DNA of 64,000 nt, taken from positions 310,001-374,000 of the forward strand of contig CALOFP010000001.1 in the NCBI GenBank assembly GCA_942492635.1, in the 5' to 3' direction. Under the pieces are notes generated by a model, which saw nothing but the letters and a program-made list of their open reading frames with translations, was not told the origin of the DNA and did no database searches. Both the position numbers and the translations under genes were made by a program. The DNA is from CALOFP01 sp942492635. GTDB taxonomy: Bacteria > UBP6 > UBA1177 > CALOFP01. This document shows, one piece after another, positions 9,616 through 19,270 of the stretch; positions within the stretch are counted from its first letter, which is position 1, and each line of letters opens with the position of its first letter.

Positions 9616-11073
9616 TCAAATTCCATCTTTCATATTGCCCGGAAGGGCCGGAATCACGAAAATTGCCGGTAATGCAATTATAAAACTGACAAAAAACATG
9701 ACGGAGTATCCATAGTGCTCAGCCGTATAACCTCCTGCAATGCCTGAAAAGACTCCGGATACTGCCATGAGACCGGATCCGATGGCATAGTGTGCCGCCT
9801 TGAATTTCTCACTGCAGAGCCGCATTAGTACCGTCATCAAAACCGCGTTTCCCATGCCTCCGGAAAGATGCTCAATCCCGTTGACGCATGCGAATGAGAC
9901 AAGCGAAACAAATGGAGAGGTTCCTTCCTTCACAAAAAGTGCGAGTAGCATATAGAACAGATTTGTCAAATTCTGGAAGAGAATAATTGGAAAAACAGTC
10001 CTTGCCAATCCCCATCGTCCGATTATGAATCCGCCCACTATTGCTCCGAAAATGGATGCCGGCAGTCCTATTCCGGCGGTTATCCAGCCGTAGTGAACCT
10101 GAATTCCGAGATCGACTGCAAAAGGCGCGACCATCGCGTTGAGCATGTACTCTCCCGCGCGAAGAAAAATGATGAAAAGTAGAACATAGCCGAACTTCTC
10201 CTGCTCCATGTATGTCACAAAAGCCTCCTTGAAGTGGCTTTTTTCGCCGGAATCCAACCATTTACGGATCTTTCTACGCATCAAGGCCATTGTAATCATC
10301 GAAAACAGAAGAAGAAATCCCACCAGGGAGGCTGGAGAGAGCATTTTCAACATCCCGCTGTTTTCTTTCATCATTTTCCAAAAATCTGAATCAAGGAATA
10401 GAAAAACCGAGAATATTGCTGCAATAATTCCGAACAGTTTCCAGAGAGTCGACGGTCTTTTCAGAAGTTTTAAAAGTAAAACAATTTTTTCACCCTCCCT
10501 CTCTTTGTCAGGAAGGTATAAACGGTGAAAAAGATAGAGAATCAAAAGAACGATAAAGGAGAGAATGTAGGCGGCCACCCAGTTGAAAAGAGTCCCGACG
10601 GTTACGACAAGGCCAGTTCCCACCATCATTGCTGCGCGGTAGGCCATCACCCTGTATCCGACATATTTGGCCTGTGACTTTCTATCCAGAACTTCCATGT
10701 AGTAACCGTCGATCGCCATATCGTGGGTGGCGGCAAAAAGACTTCCCAGGGAGAGAAGTACCATCACCCAGACTATCGGAGACGGCACAATCCGGTAAAA
10801 AGGCAGCAGCGCCGCCTGAATAACGAGAAGGAGTTCACTCGCCAGAAGCCACCGTCTTTTTGTCATGTAGCGATCGATAAAAGGTCCCCAGAGGAACTTG
10901 ATTATCCAGGGAATTCCGAAAAGGGAGGTCATTCCAATTGCCTCAAGTGAAAGCTTCATTTCCCGAAAAAAAATACCGGATACAGACCGAATCATCACAA
11001 AAGGAAATCCTTCGGCAAAGTATGTTGAAAAAACCCATGCTGATGGGTGCGAAAACCATTTTTTTAAACGCAT
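9616..11073 (-). CDS. MFS permease of the AmpG-like (PAT) group
   Basis: I place the start at ATG 11073 (MRLKKWFSHPSAWVFSTY) rather than the longer frame reaching 11169, because the extra 32 residues are charged and not conserved-looking, and AAAGGG precedes the internal ATG. About 485 residues with twelve predicted membrane segments follow. The N-terminal half has the AmpG-type signatures FAEGFPFVMI, WIIKFLWGPFIDRY and ATHDMAIDGYYMEVL. AmpG permeases import anhydro-muropeptides for cell-wall recycling, while relatives carry other cargo. A cytoplasmic insert of about 60 residues between the two halves is longer than usual. It is divergent from the AraC gene. Confidence 0.8.
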   Translation of the reverse strand: MRLKKWFSHPSAWVFSTYFAEGFPFVMIRSVSGIFFREMKLSLEAIGMTSLFGIPWIIKFLWGPFIDRYMTKRRWLLASELLLVIQAALLPFYRIVPSPIVWVMVLLSLGSLFAATHDMAIDGYYMEVLDRKSQAKYVGYRVMAYRAAMMVGTGLVVTVGTLFNWVAAYILSFIVLLILYLFHRLYLPDKEREGEKIVLLLKLLKRPSTLWKLFGIIAAIFSVFLFLDSDFWKMMKENSGMLKMLSPASLVGFLLLFSMITMALMRRKIRKWLDSGEKSHFKEAFVTYMEQEKFGYVLLFIIFLRAGEYMLNAMVAPFAVDLGIQVHYGWITAGIGLPASIFGAIVGGFIIGRWGLARTVFPIILFQNLTNLFYMLLALFVKEGTSPFVSLVSFACVNGIEHLSGGMGNAVLMTVLMRLCSEKFKAAHYAIGSGLMAVSGVFSGIAGGYTAEHYGYSVMFFVSFIIALPAIFVIPALPGNMKDGI

Positions 11074-11254
11074 AACAAGAAGCCCTTTAAAAAAGAAAAT
11101 CCGGATCAACGTATCATTTTTTAAATTTAATTTAAAGTTTTCAGTTCTCCCTGAAAAAAGGCATCTCAAAAACCGTGCAAATTGTCATGCTATTGTTTTC
11201 TTTTTTGATCCACAAATCAGCAAAAATTTGTCCTTCTTCCCCTCCTGTGGTAAT

Positions 11255-11264
11255 GTAACGTTAC
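11255..11264. promoter_or_regulatory. Palindrome GTAACGTTAC upstream of the AraC-type gene
   Basis: A perfect 10-base palindrome sits 15 bases before the ATG at 11280 and immediately upstream of the AGGAGG ribosome-binding site. Its position would let a bound protein block transcription or translation of the regulator gene. The assignment as an operator is inference from position and symmetry only. Confidence 0.3.
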
Positions 11265-11279
11265 TTTTCAGGAGGATTT

Positions 11280-12419
11280 ATGAGGAACCTGTTTCTTTTT
11301 CTCTATATATTTACAGCATTTTTCGGCATTTTCTTTGTTATTTTGATATATAGAAAACACTGCTTTCAGCAACGCTTTCTGGAAGCGAAAATTTTTACAG
11401 TTTTCTGTCTACTTCTTATCCTGCAGCTATCCGAAAAGCTGTTTTTCCTTATCGATACGGAAAAAATCAGGGGCGCTCCCGGATTTTCAACAATTGTTTT
11501 TTACTTTTCATACCCGATAATTTACCTCTATTTCGATTCATTTATAAAGAAGAGGAAAACTTTACCTGAAAAGTGGTGGGTCCATTTTATTATCCCACTT
11601 ATCCTTACATCCCTACTCATTCGATTCATGACGGTAAGCGATGAGAAGCTGATATCCTTCGCCCTTTCCGTTGGACCGAAAAAAATTACGGGATCGACAA
11701 AGGGTTTGGGCATTCTATTTTCTGTAAGTTACCTTGTACTTATGGGAAAAAGAGTTTTTGAACATATTAAAAACCACATGCAGGATGAAAAGTGGGAAAG
11801 TTCAATTCTCTGGATTCTCATACTATTTCTTATTCTCGTATCGATCCAGTCAATCCAGCTGATTTTCTATTTCTACATGCTTTATGCACAATCATACAAG
11901 GGAATGGAAGCTCTCAAGGCTTTCCCCTTTTCCCTCCTCTTCTTTGTGATGGCCATGGCTGGAGATCACCTTATCTCAAGGATAACAAAGGCAAGGGAAG
12001 CTTTTGATAGTCCCTCTGAAAGCAGCAAATACGGTAAGGAACTTCTTGATCAGTCCACACTCGACTCTCTTTACGAGATGGTTATTGAAGAGCTTATAAA
12101 TAACAGCCTCTGCCTTGATCCCGATCTTACACTTCAGATTACGGCTCGGAAATTGAGTATTACGACAAGAATCCTCAGCCAGGTCATCAACAGGAAAAGC
12201 GGGATGAACTTCAACGGCTTCATCAATCACCACCGCATAGAAAGAGTAAAAAACGAACTGAGAAAAGAGGAAAACCGGCATCGCAACATTCTCAGTATCG
12301 CATTTGAAAACGGGTTCAAATCTAAATCCAGTTTCAATACGGTTTTCAAGAAATTCACTGGAAAAACTCCGTCACAATACCTTAAGGAAATTGAAACAAG
12401 TTCAGAAAACCGATCTTAA
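11280..12419 (+). CDS. Membrane-anchored AraC-family transcriptional regulator
   Basis: 379 residues with a strong AGGAGG site before ATG. The first about 240 residues contain roughly seven hydrophobic segments (for example LFLYIFTAFFGIFFVILIY and WILILFLILVSIQSIQLIF). The C-terminal about 100 residues are a two-HTH AraC/XylS domain: LTLQITARKLSITTRILSQV, then NILSIAFENGFKSKSSFNTV and FKKFTGKTPSQYLKEI. Such proteins sense an envelope signal through the membrane domain and bind DNA from the membrane. It precedes the RND efflux operon by about 180 bases on the same strand, so it is the natural candidate regulator of that pump, or of the divergent permease. Confidence 0.85.
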   Translation: MRNLFLFLYIFTAFFGIFFVILIYRKHCFQQRFLEAKIFTVFCLLLILQLSEKLFFLIDTEKIRGAPGFSTIVFYFSYPIIYLYFDSFIKKRKTLPEKWWVHFIIPLILTSLLIRFMTVSDEKLISFALSVGPKKITGSTKGLGILFSVSYLVLMGKRVFEHIKNHMQDEKWESSILWILILFLILVSIQSIQLIFYFYMLYAQSYKGMEALKAFPFSLLFFVMAMAGDHLISRITKAREAFDSPSESSKYGKELLDQSTLDSLYEMVIEELINNSLCLDPDLTLQITARKLSITTRILSQVINRKSGMNFNGFINHHRIERVKNELRKEENRHRNILSIAFENGFKSKSSFNTVFKKFTGKTPSQYLKEIETSSENRS

Positions 12420-12596
12420 AACCATCAAAGCTCAAATTCTAAAATCCTTCATATTGCCAGTAACTTGAACGTACGAAAACACGTTTTCGGACTCGCATCA
12501 GAAGGCGAAATATGTTCAAATTCACGTTGCAAGTCGAGTAAAACCCCCGGAAAAGAAGAATTGATTTCAGTTCTTATTTTTTTTCGGAGGTTTTTT

Positions 12597-13922
12597 ATGA
12601 AACGGGTCCACTTACTTCTACTTCTATTTTTTACTTTTCCACTTGGTGCAAATGAAATTCTCACTCTTGACGACTGTGTAAAAATTGCCACTGAAAACAA
12701 TGAAAGAATCCGAGCTGAACTGGCCAGGGAGAATGTTTCTGAAGATTCTAAAAGTCAGACTCTTTCGAACATGCTTCCTTCAGCTTCCATAAGCTGGAAC
12801 TACAAGATTATGGCTTTCGATGATGAAAAGAGAATGGATAAGAATCTTTCAATTCCAGTAATGGATCATATCGATATGTCGCCGAATGATAGGTCGAACA
12901 CCCTTTCCGCACATATCAGTCAGCCCATTTCAGGTCTCTATGCCCGCTACAAAAACTACAGGGCGGCAAGTGAGGAACAGAAAATCGGCAGACTTTCAAA
13001 AGAGGCGACTCGGCTTGATGTTGCCACACTCGTAAAAAAACACTACATCTCGGCAATTATGTACGGGAGAATGCTGGAATTTTTTGAATCAAGATTGAAA
13101 GTGATGGGGATTTATGAAATGGATTACAAAAACATGCTGGAAACGGGAGCAGGCGACCGTCGTTCCCTTCTGAATATACAGGTGGAGCGTCATGAGTTGC
13201 AAAAGGAGATGCTGGATATCCAACTGAAAAGACGGGTTGAAATGGCATCCCTTGGACGATTGATCGGAAAAAATATCGATTCATTCAAAATTGTTCCGCC
13301 GGTAAACGGTATGAAGATCTCGTTATCATTTAATAATCTTCACAATTTGCTCAAAAGGAATAACCCTGCAATTAAAATGATCGCAAAAACCAACGAGGCT
13401 GAGAAGTTGCGATCTGAAGCGGCAATTGACTCCATGCTTCCGCAACTCTCCCTCTCCGGCGGTTATACAAAAAATTTCGAGGGAGGATCGATGTTTCAAC
13501 CCGGAATAACCTACTCCGCCAGTCTCTCACTCTCTTTTCCAATCGGTTCCAATCTCTACGGCGCCCATTCCGCCTTCAAAAAGCAACGACATCAGGCTCT
13601 TGTAAAGAGACTTGAGGGAATCGACAGGGAAAATGGAATTGCACTGGAACTTTTCAAACTGTTTGAGAAAATTCAATTCCTTGAGAAAAAGATAGTGCTC
13701 TCGGAGGAGCAGATAAAAAAGGCCGCTCGGAGCCTCGATATGGAAAGGGCCAGGTTGCTGGAGAGCAGTACGACAGAGAGGGAACTTCTCGATTCCGAGA
13801 TCGCCCTGAGGAAAGCCGAAACGGCAAAAATTAATCTCGAGAGCGAATACCTGCTCTCGCTTCACATCATCGCGGATGTGACCGGCACAAAAATAGATGA
13901 AATTTCAATAAAAAAGAGGTAG
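12597..13922 (+). CDS. TolC-family outer-membrane efflux protein
   Basis: The start is ATG at 12597, which follows CGGAGG (12585-12590) and opens a signal peptide (MKRVHLLLLLFFTFPLGA). The longer frame from 12465 is not used. About 441 residues. The protein begins ILTLDDCVKIATENNERI, the classic TolC/OEP opening, and has two long helical repeats with strand segments (ASISWNYKI, SLSGGYTKNF, SLSLSFPIGS). It forms the outer-membrane channel of the tripartite pump; the adaptor follows after 5 bases and the permease overlaps the adaptor, which makes one operon. Confidence 0.9.
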   Translation: MKRVHLLLLLFFTFPLGANEILTLDDCVKIATENNERIRAELARENVSEDSKSQTLSNMLPSASISWNYKIMAFDDEKRMDKNLSIPVMDHIDMSPNDRSNTLSAHISQPISGLYARYKNYRAASEEQKIGRLSKEATRLDVATLVKKHYISAIMYGRMLEFFESRLKVMGIYEMDYKNMLETGAGDRRSLLNIQVERHELQKEMLDIQLKRRVEMASLGRLIGKNIDSFKIVPPVNGMKISLSFNNLHNLLKRNNPAIKMIAKTNEAEKLRSEAAIDSMLPQLSLSGGYTKNFEGGSMFQPGITYSASLSLSFPIGSNLYGAHSAFKKQRHQALVKRLEGIDRENGIALELFKLFEKIQFLEKKIVLSEEQIKKAARSLDMERARLLESSTTERELLDSEIALRKAETAKINLESEYLLSLHIIADVTGTKIDEISIKKR

Positions 13923-13927
13923 TTAAA

Positions 13928-15013
13928 ATGAAAAAAATGCTTTTTATTTTTCTTTTCATCCCATCACTTTTTCTTCTTTCAGCCTGCAGTGAGGGTCGCG
14001 CCGAGAAAATTTCTGTAACTGAAAAGTCAACTGAAAAGGAGGTTCTTGTTTTCAAACCCCAAATAAAGGAGCTGGCGGTTTCCGTGACGAGAAGCGTGAT
14101 TCTCGAGCCGGTTGAGAGCGCAAAGATTGAGGCTGAGACTTCAGCAAGGGTTCTCAAATGGTATGTGAAGGAAAACAGCTTTGTTAAAAAGGGCGCGCCG
14201 CTGCTGCTTCTCGAAAGTGACCATCTGGAGATCTCCCGTAGAATGAGATCGGAAGAGCTTAAGATGAGTGAACTTCAACTTGATGGAGCAAAAAAGGAGT
14301 ACGAGAGGTCAAAACGGCTTTTTGAGAAGGGTTCTCTCTCACGACAACAGTTTGAGAGAAGCGAAACCGACTACCGAGTGCTTAAAAAGAAGAGAGATAC
14401 GGCCGCCGAAAATCTCTCGCTCAGCAGAAAAAATCTATCCAGAAGTGTGGTTCGGGCGCCTTTTTCCGGAATTCTAGTCGAAAAAGTCCGGAATATCGGG
14501 GAAATGGCAAAGGGATCGAATGCCGTTGTCGCTGTTATGGAAAAATCGGAAACTCTTCGATGCGAACTATCCCTTCCCGAGTCGATTTACAATGAAATCG
14601 ATGAGCAGAGCCTCGTGAAATTCAAGATTCCGTCATTAAAAAAGGATGTTTCAGGATCCATCGAATCCGTGGGAAAGAGAATTGATGAACTTGGAAGATT
14701 CACTCTCTACGTTTCGGTTGAAAACAGGGACGGTTCCATTCCCGCTGGCAGCAACGCCATTGCAACGGTCACCGGGAAAAAGAGAATGAGAATCGTTGTT
14801 CCGGCAACAACTCTCCTCGAAGAGGGAGAGGGACAAGCTCTCGTTTTTTCCGCTGAAAACGGATGTGTAACTTCCAATCTTGTTGAAAGAGGCCGAAGTT
14901 TCAAAGAGGGAATAGAAATCGCCGGTGAAATACCCCGACACATAATCTATGACGCCTCTTCCGTTGTAGCCGGTGAAAAGGTTTCCATGAAAATTCGGGG
15001 AGGTGATCAATGA
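13928..15013 (+). CDS. RND efflux periplasmic adaptor lipoprotein (HlyD/MFP family)
   Basis: 361 residues. A lipoprotein signal ends in LLSAC, with Cys20 as the lipidation site. The lipoyl/barrel-sandwich half-motif is seen around residues 60-95 (ETSARVLKWYVKENSFVKKG), followed by a coiled-coil hairpin (about 95-165) and the second half-motif VVRAPFSGILVEKVRN. The beta-barrel and membrane-proximal domains complete the adaptor. It links the inner-membrane RND permease to the TolC-like channel. It starts 5 bases after the channel gene stop, and its stop overlaps the permease start (ATGA). Confidence 0.92.
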   Translation: MKKMLFIFLFIPSLFLLSACSEGRAEKISVTEKSTEKEVLVFKPQIKELAVSVTRSVILEPVESAKIEAETSARVLKWYVKENSFVKKGAPLLLLESDHLEISRRMRSEELKMSELQLDGAKKEYERSKRLFEKGSLSRQQFERSETDYRVLKKKRDTAAENLSLSRKNLSRSVVRAPFSGILVEKVRNIGEMAKGSNAVVAVMEKSETLRCELSLPESIYNEIDEQSLVKFKIPSLKKDVSGSIESVGKRIDELGRFTLYVSVENRDGSIPAGSNAIATVTGKKRMRIVVPATTLLEEGEGQALVFSAENGCVTSNLVERGRSFKEGIEIAGEIPRHIIYDASSVVAGEKVSMKIRGGDQ

Positions 15014-18000
15014 TTGTTACTAAAGCCGCACTGAAAAACCAGGTGATGGTCATTCTTCTGGCTGTCGCCCTCGTTGTCTTCGGAATTATGGCTATTTTCA
15101 CACTCGGTGTGGAGGAGTTTCCCGAGATGAACATACCCTACGCATCTGTCAGGGTTGTCTATCCGGGGGCCGATGCCGAAACCGTTGAGCGTGAGATAAC
15201 GGAAAAGCTGGAGGAATCGCTCGGAACGCTCGATATCATTAAGCATCTCAAGAGCACATCCAGGGAGGGAGTGTCCACTCTTTCTGTCGAGTTCAAGGAG
15301 TCGGTTGATCCCGATTCCGCCATGCAGGAGCTTCGTGAAAAGGTGGGGAATATCGAAAGTCAACTTCCGGAGGAGAGCGAGCGGGCAGTCATCAGCAAGT
15401 TCAATCTGGACGAACTTCCGGTAATTTCCGTTGCCGTCCGCGGTCCCGCCGGTGAGGGAATCGAGAAGCTATCGACAATCGCGGAAAAAGAGATAAAAAA
15501 TCGATTACTTGCCGTAGAGGGAGTGGCATCTGTCGATCTTTACGGTGCAAGGGAAAAGGAAATTCGGGTAATTCTCGATTCCAAGCGGCTTGCGGCTCTC
15601 GCCCTGTCCCCCAATTTAATCATCGACAAGATCAGGAGAGGCACCCTTGATCTTCCCGGCGGAAAAATCAAGGAGAACGGAGGAACTCACGAACTGAGCG
15701 TTCGGGGATCGGCAAAGATAAACAGCGAGGGAAAACTGTCGAACCTCCCAATCGGCCAAAAGGGAGATACTACCCTCAGGCTCTCCGATGTTGCCGTTGT
15801 CCGCGAAGTTCTTGAGGAGCAGGATACGGCAGCCATGATAAATGCAACGGATGCAGTCAGCCTCAATGTGATAAAACAGTCGGGAGCGAATATCGTAAAA
15901 ATGGTCAGAAGAGTTAAGAAGGAACTGGAAACAATATCCTCATCACTGCCTGAAGGTTACTCCATTTCGGTAATTTCTGACACGTCTCCCTACGTTGAAA
16001 GTGCGGTCATGAGCACCGTGAACGACATTTTTCTCGGTGCCATCCTTGCCATGCTCATCGTCTACATCTTTCTGATGAATAAAAGGGCCAGCCTCATCAT
16101 TTTCCTCACCCTTCCCACCTCCATAATCGGTACATTCCTTTTTGTAAAGGCCATGGGATTCACACTCAACATGATGACTACAATGGCACTTTCCCTCTCA
16201 GTAGGAATATTGACGGATGACGCTATAGTTGTTGTGGAAAACATATTTTCACACTTTGCAAAAGGCAAAAGCAGGATTCAGGCGGTAATCGACGCCACTT
16301 CTGAAGTGGGCCTTGCGGTCATCGCGACATCCCTCACACTTATGGTTGTTTTCGGACCGACGGTGATGATCGAGGGACTTACAGGTGAAATTTTCAAACA
16401 GTTCGGTCTCACCGTAATCTTCGCTATCTTAATCTCCACTGTAATTGCACTTACTCTCACTGCCGTTCTCTCCGCAAAACTGTTGAAGGAAGAGAAAAAG
16501 GGACCCTTTTTCACATGGCTTGACCGCATGATCTGCCGATTGGAATCGGGGTACGCAAAATGGGTCAGGTGGACGCTTGACCACAGACTCATTGTTTTCC
16601 TAATCTCCATAGCAATTTTCGCAGGCGGAATTAAACTCACCGGAAATATAAAGAAAACATTTTTCGAAAAAAGCGACAAAGGTGAAATTACCGCCACTCT
16701 TGAACTGGAACCCAACGCCTCAATGGATTACGCAAAAATCCTTGCAAGAAAAGTTATTGAAAAGACATCGGATTTCAAATGGCAAATTTTCTCCTACACA
16801 ACAATAGGCGGAAGTAATGGGAAAAACTTTGTGACGGTAAAAATTAAGACGGTCCACAAATCGAAGCGAAATCTCACCATAGACGAGATGACGGACCAAC
16901 TGAGGAAATCTCTTCTTCCGCTTGCGGAAAGATACAATTCAATCCTCTCCGTCGGGTCGGCCTCAAAAGGCGGTGGAAAGAGCAAGGATATCAGTTTCTA
17001 CATAAAAGGAAACGATACCCGGTCCCTTCGCACTGCAAGGGAAAAGAGTGTTGCCTTTATGAAGTCAACCGGAATCTTTGTGGATATAGAAACATCCGAC
17101 AAAGCGCTTTCCCCCGAGCTCAAGATAACCCTTGATCACGACAAGATAAACAGAGCGGGACTCTCAAGCAGCGGAGTTCTCTCCAACGTGAGAGATCTTT
17201 TAAGCTGCAGAAAAGCCGCTTCATTCCGCTCCGAAGGAGATGAAAGGGATGTAAACGTATGCCTCGGAGAGGGATCGAAAAAACGTGAAGAACTCTCATC
17301 CATCGTCGTGGGAGTAAAGAACAACCGGGCAATCCTTTTGGAAGACGTCGCCGACATCGGATACTCCACGGCGGAAAATGAAATAAGAAGGCAGGACAGA
17401 CGGCGCGCCGTTGAGATATCCGCAAACCTTTCAGATGGAAAAAGTCTCGGAGATGCCACACCGGTAATCACAAGATACCTGAAAACAAATCTCCAATCAG
17501 GACTCAGCTGGAAGCTCTCCGGAAATGCAAAAAATATGCAGGAGTCCTTCAAGAGTCTACTCCAGGTACTTTTCGTGGCGATATTTCTCATCTACATCGT
17601 GCTCGCATCCCAGTTCGATTCATTTATCCACCCCCTCACAATCATGTCCGCCCTCCCCTTTGCCGTCAGCGGTGCACTTCTGACTATCTTCATGATGGAT
17701 CTGACCCTTTCCATAATCGGATACATCGGAATAATCATGCTGATGGGAATTGTCACCAAAAACTCGATCCTTCTGGTCGACTACGCAATATTGAAAGAGA
17801 GGGAAGGCATTCCGGTTGTCGAAGCCCTCGTGGAATCTGCAAAGAAAAGGCTGAGACCCATTCTCATGACAGCCCTTGGCACACTGTTCGGAATGTTTCC
17901 GGTAATGTTCTCCACAGGCGACGGAGCCGAGACAAAATATCCCATGGGATGGGCTGTCGGCGGAGGTTTGATCTTTTCCACTTGTGTCACACTCTTCATT

Positions 18001-18111
18001 GTCCCCGTCATATACAGCTTCTTCAGCGGACTTGTAAAAAAACGCAGAGGAGACGAACAAACCGCAAAAGTGCAAGGAGAAAACATTCTTCAAGCTGGTG
18101 CGAAATCATGA
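15010..18111 (+). CDS. RND multidrug efflux permease (AcrB/HAE1-like)
   Basis: 1033 residues, the usual size. ATG overlaps the adaptor stop. The proton-relay pair is present in LSVGILTDDAIVVVENIF (TM4), and the matching Lys lies in MGIVTKNSILLVDYA (TM10). Porter-domain segments such as VRVVYPGADAETVEREITEK and the C-terminal TM block TALGTLFGMFPVMF are typical. It works as a proton-driven trimer with the two upstream gene products to expel hydrophobic compounds. Substrate range cannot be inferred. Charged residues end the protein after TM12 (about 1005-1033). Confidence 0.95.
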   Translation: MIVTKAALKNQVMVILLAVALVVFGIMAIFTLGVEEFPEMNIPYASVRVVYPGADAETVEREITEKLEESLGTLDIIKHLKSTSREGVSTLSVEFKESVDPDSAMQELREKVGNIESQLPEESERAVISKFNLDELPVISVAVRGPAGEGIEKLSTIAEKEIKNRLLAVEGVASVDLYGAREKEIRVILDSKRLAALALSPNLIIDKIRRGTLDLPGGKIKENGGTHELSVRGSAKINSEGKLSNLPIGQKGDTTLRLSDVAVVREVLEEQDTAAMINATDAVSLNVIKQSGANIVKMVRRVKKELETISSSLPEGYSISVISDTSPYVESAVMSTVNDIFLGAILAMLIVYIFLMNKRASLIIFLTLPTSIIGTFLFVKAMGFTLNMMTTMALSLSVGILTDDAIVVVENIFSHFAKGKSRIQAVIDATSEVGLAVIATSLTLMVVFGPTVMIEGLTGEIFKQFGLTVIFAILISTVIALTLTAVLSAKLLKEEKKGPFFTWLDRMICRLESGYAKWVRWTLDHRLIVFLISIAIFAGGIKLTGNIKKTFFEKSDKGEITATLELEPNASMDYAKILARKVIEKTSDFKWQIFSYTTIGGSNGKNFVTVKIKTVHKSKRNLTIDEMTDQLRKSLLPLAERYNSILSVGSASKGGGKSKDISFYIKGNDTRSLRTAREKSVAFMKSTGIFVDIETSDKALSPELKITLDHDKINRAGLSSSGVLSNVRDLLSCRKAASFRSEGDERDVNVCLGEGSKKREELSSIVVGVKNNRAILLEDVADIGYSTAENEIRRQDRRRAVEISANLSDGKSLGDATPVITRYLKTNLQSGLSWKLSGNAKNMQESFKSLLQVLFVAIFLIYIVLASQFDSFIHPLTIMSALPFAVSGALLTIFMMDLTLSIIGYIGIIMLMGIVTKNSILLVDYAILKEREGIPVVEALVESAKKRLRPILMTALGTLFGMFPVMFSTGDGAETKYPMGWAVGGGLIFSTCVTLFIVPVIYSFFSGLVKKRRGDEQTAKVQGENILQAGAKS

Positions 18112-18271
18112 TCCTGAACCTTTAACCTTATTTTTCAGAAGTCCAGAATCATGCAACGAGTCGAAAAAAATCGCAATTTTCTAATGTTAAACATCGCTGT
18201 TCCAAAATTTATTAAATGGAATGACCGTAAATGAAAAAGTTTCAATTTATCCTTAAAAAAGGAGCTCCCTT

Positions 18272-19168
18272 ATGATCCGATTTCTAATTTTCCTTTTCAT
18301 TATCTCGATAATTTCCTCAGCATTTGCCGGAGAGATTATGGACATATCCCTCAGGAACTCGTTCCTGCCGGAGTCACCCGTTTCAGGAGACGAAGGCATG
18401 TTCGAAAACAACGGAATTTCTGTCGCTGCCCGCTTCCCCTTCCTTCTGTCAAAAAAACACATTCTTTCCGTTGGAGGCAACTACACCTTTTCCACTTTAA
18501 ATCTCATCCATGAAGACATTGACATTCAGGATATGAATCTTCACAGCGTCACTCTATCACCGAGAATGATTAACATTCTAAATAAAGATTGGACTCTCAT
18601 CTGGGGTTCTATCATGGAGTATAAAAGTGATGTAAAAACAGGTTCATTCATTGAGGGAACAACATGGAGTTTCATGTTAAGCGCCAGCAGAAAATTCTCA
18701 GAATCGCTCAGGGTGACATTTGGTGTTTTTTACCTCTTTTCACCTTTTCAAGAGGAAGGACGTCCCGATTTTCTAAGATACGCCCCCATACCCCTGATAG
18801 ATCTCAAATGGAATATTACGGAAAAACTAAAATTTTCCCTGACACTTCCTCACGGCACAAACCTCACATACAGGTTCAACAGACACTTTCGAACCGGAAT
18901 ATTTGCGGGATTGAAGGGCCTCACAACAGGCGGCCACCTCATATCCATTGAAACAGATGAGGGTGAGGCGAAAGTAAAATTCAACACGCTGGGAGTGGGC
19001 GCAGGAATTTCAAACCGGATCAACTTCACCAAAATGCTCAGCCTGGATATTCTCGCCGGTTACAGCATGTACAGAAACGTCAAGATAGCTTCTGAAAATA
19101 AGAAATACCTGTCGAAAAAAATTCCCAACACCCCATTCTTCATGCTCAACTTTTCCTGGGGCATTTAG
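18272..19168 (+). CDS. Exported beta-barrel-like protein, 298-residue paralogue 1
   Basis: ATG with AGGAG upstream opens a signal peptide (hydrophobic to SSAFA). The mature chain is built of alternating amphipathic strands, with repeated Trp/Phe-rich segments such as TLIWGSIMEYKSD and SFMLSASRKFSE, and ends FFMLNFSWGI with an aromatic near the terminus, as in outer-membrane barrels. It resembles the DUF6268-type outer-membrane beta-barrel proteins, from memory. It is followed after about 100 bases by a close paralogue of identical length. The function is unknown. Confidence 0.75.
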   Translation: MIRFLIFLFIISIISSAFAGEIMDISLRNSFLPESPVSGDEGMFENNGISVAARFPFLLSKKHILSVGGNYTFSTLNLIHEDIDIQDMNLHSVTLSPRMINILNKDWTLIWGSIMEYKSDVKTGSFIEGTTWSFMLSASRKFSESLRVTFGVFYLFSPFQEEGRPDFLRYAPIPLIDLKWNITEKLKFSLTLPHGTNLTYRFNRHFRTGIFAGLKGLTTGGHLISIETDEGEAKVKFNTLGVGAGISNRINFTKMLSLDILAGYSMYRNVKIASENKKYLSKKIPNTPFFMLNFSWGI

Positions 19169-19270
19169 GATTTACTTTATTAGAAAAACCTGCAAATATT
19201 TTTAATATCCCTTTGTTTTCTTATAATAGCAAACATCGAATGACTTATTTTCTCTTAATGGAGCAGGTTT

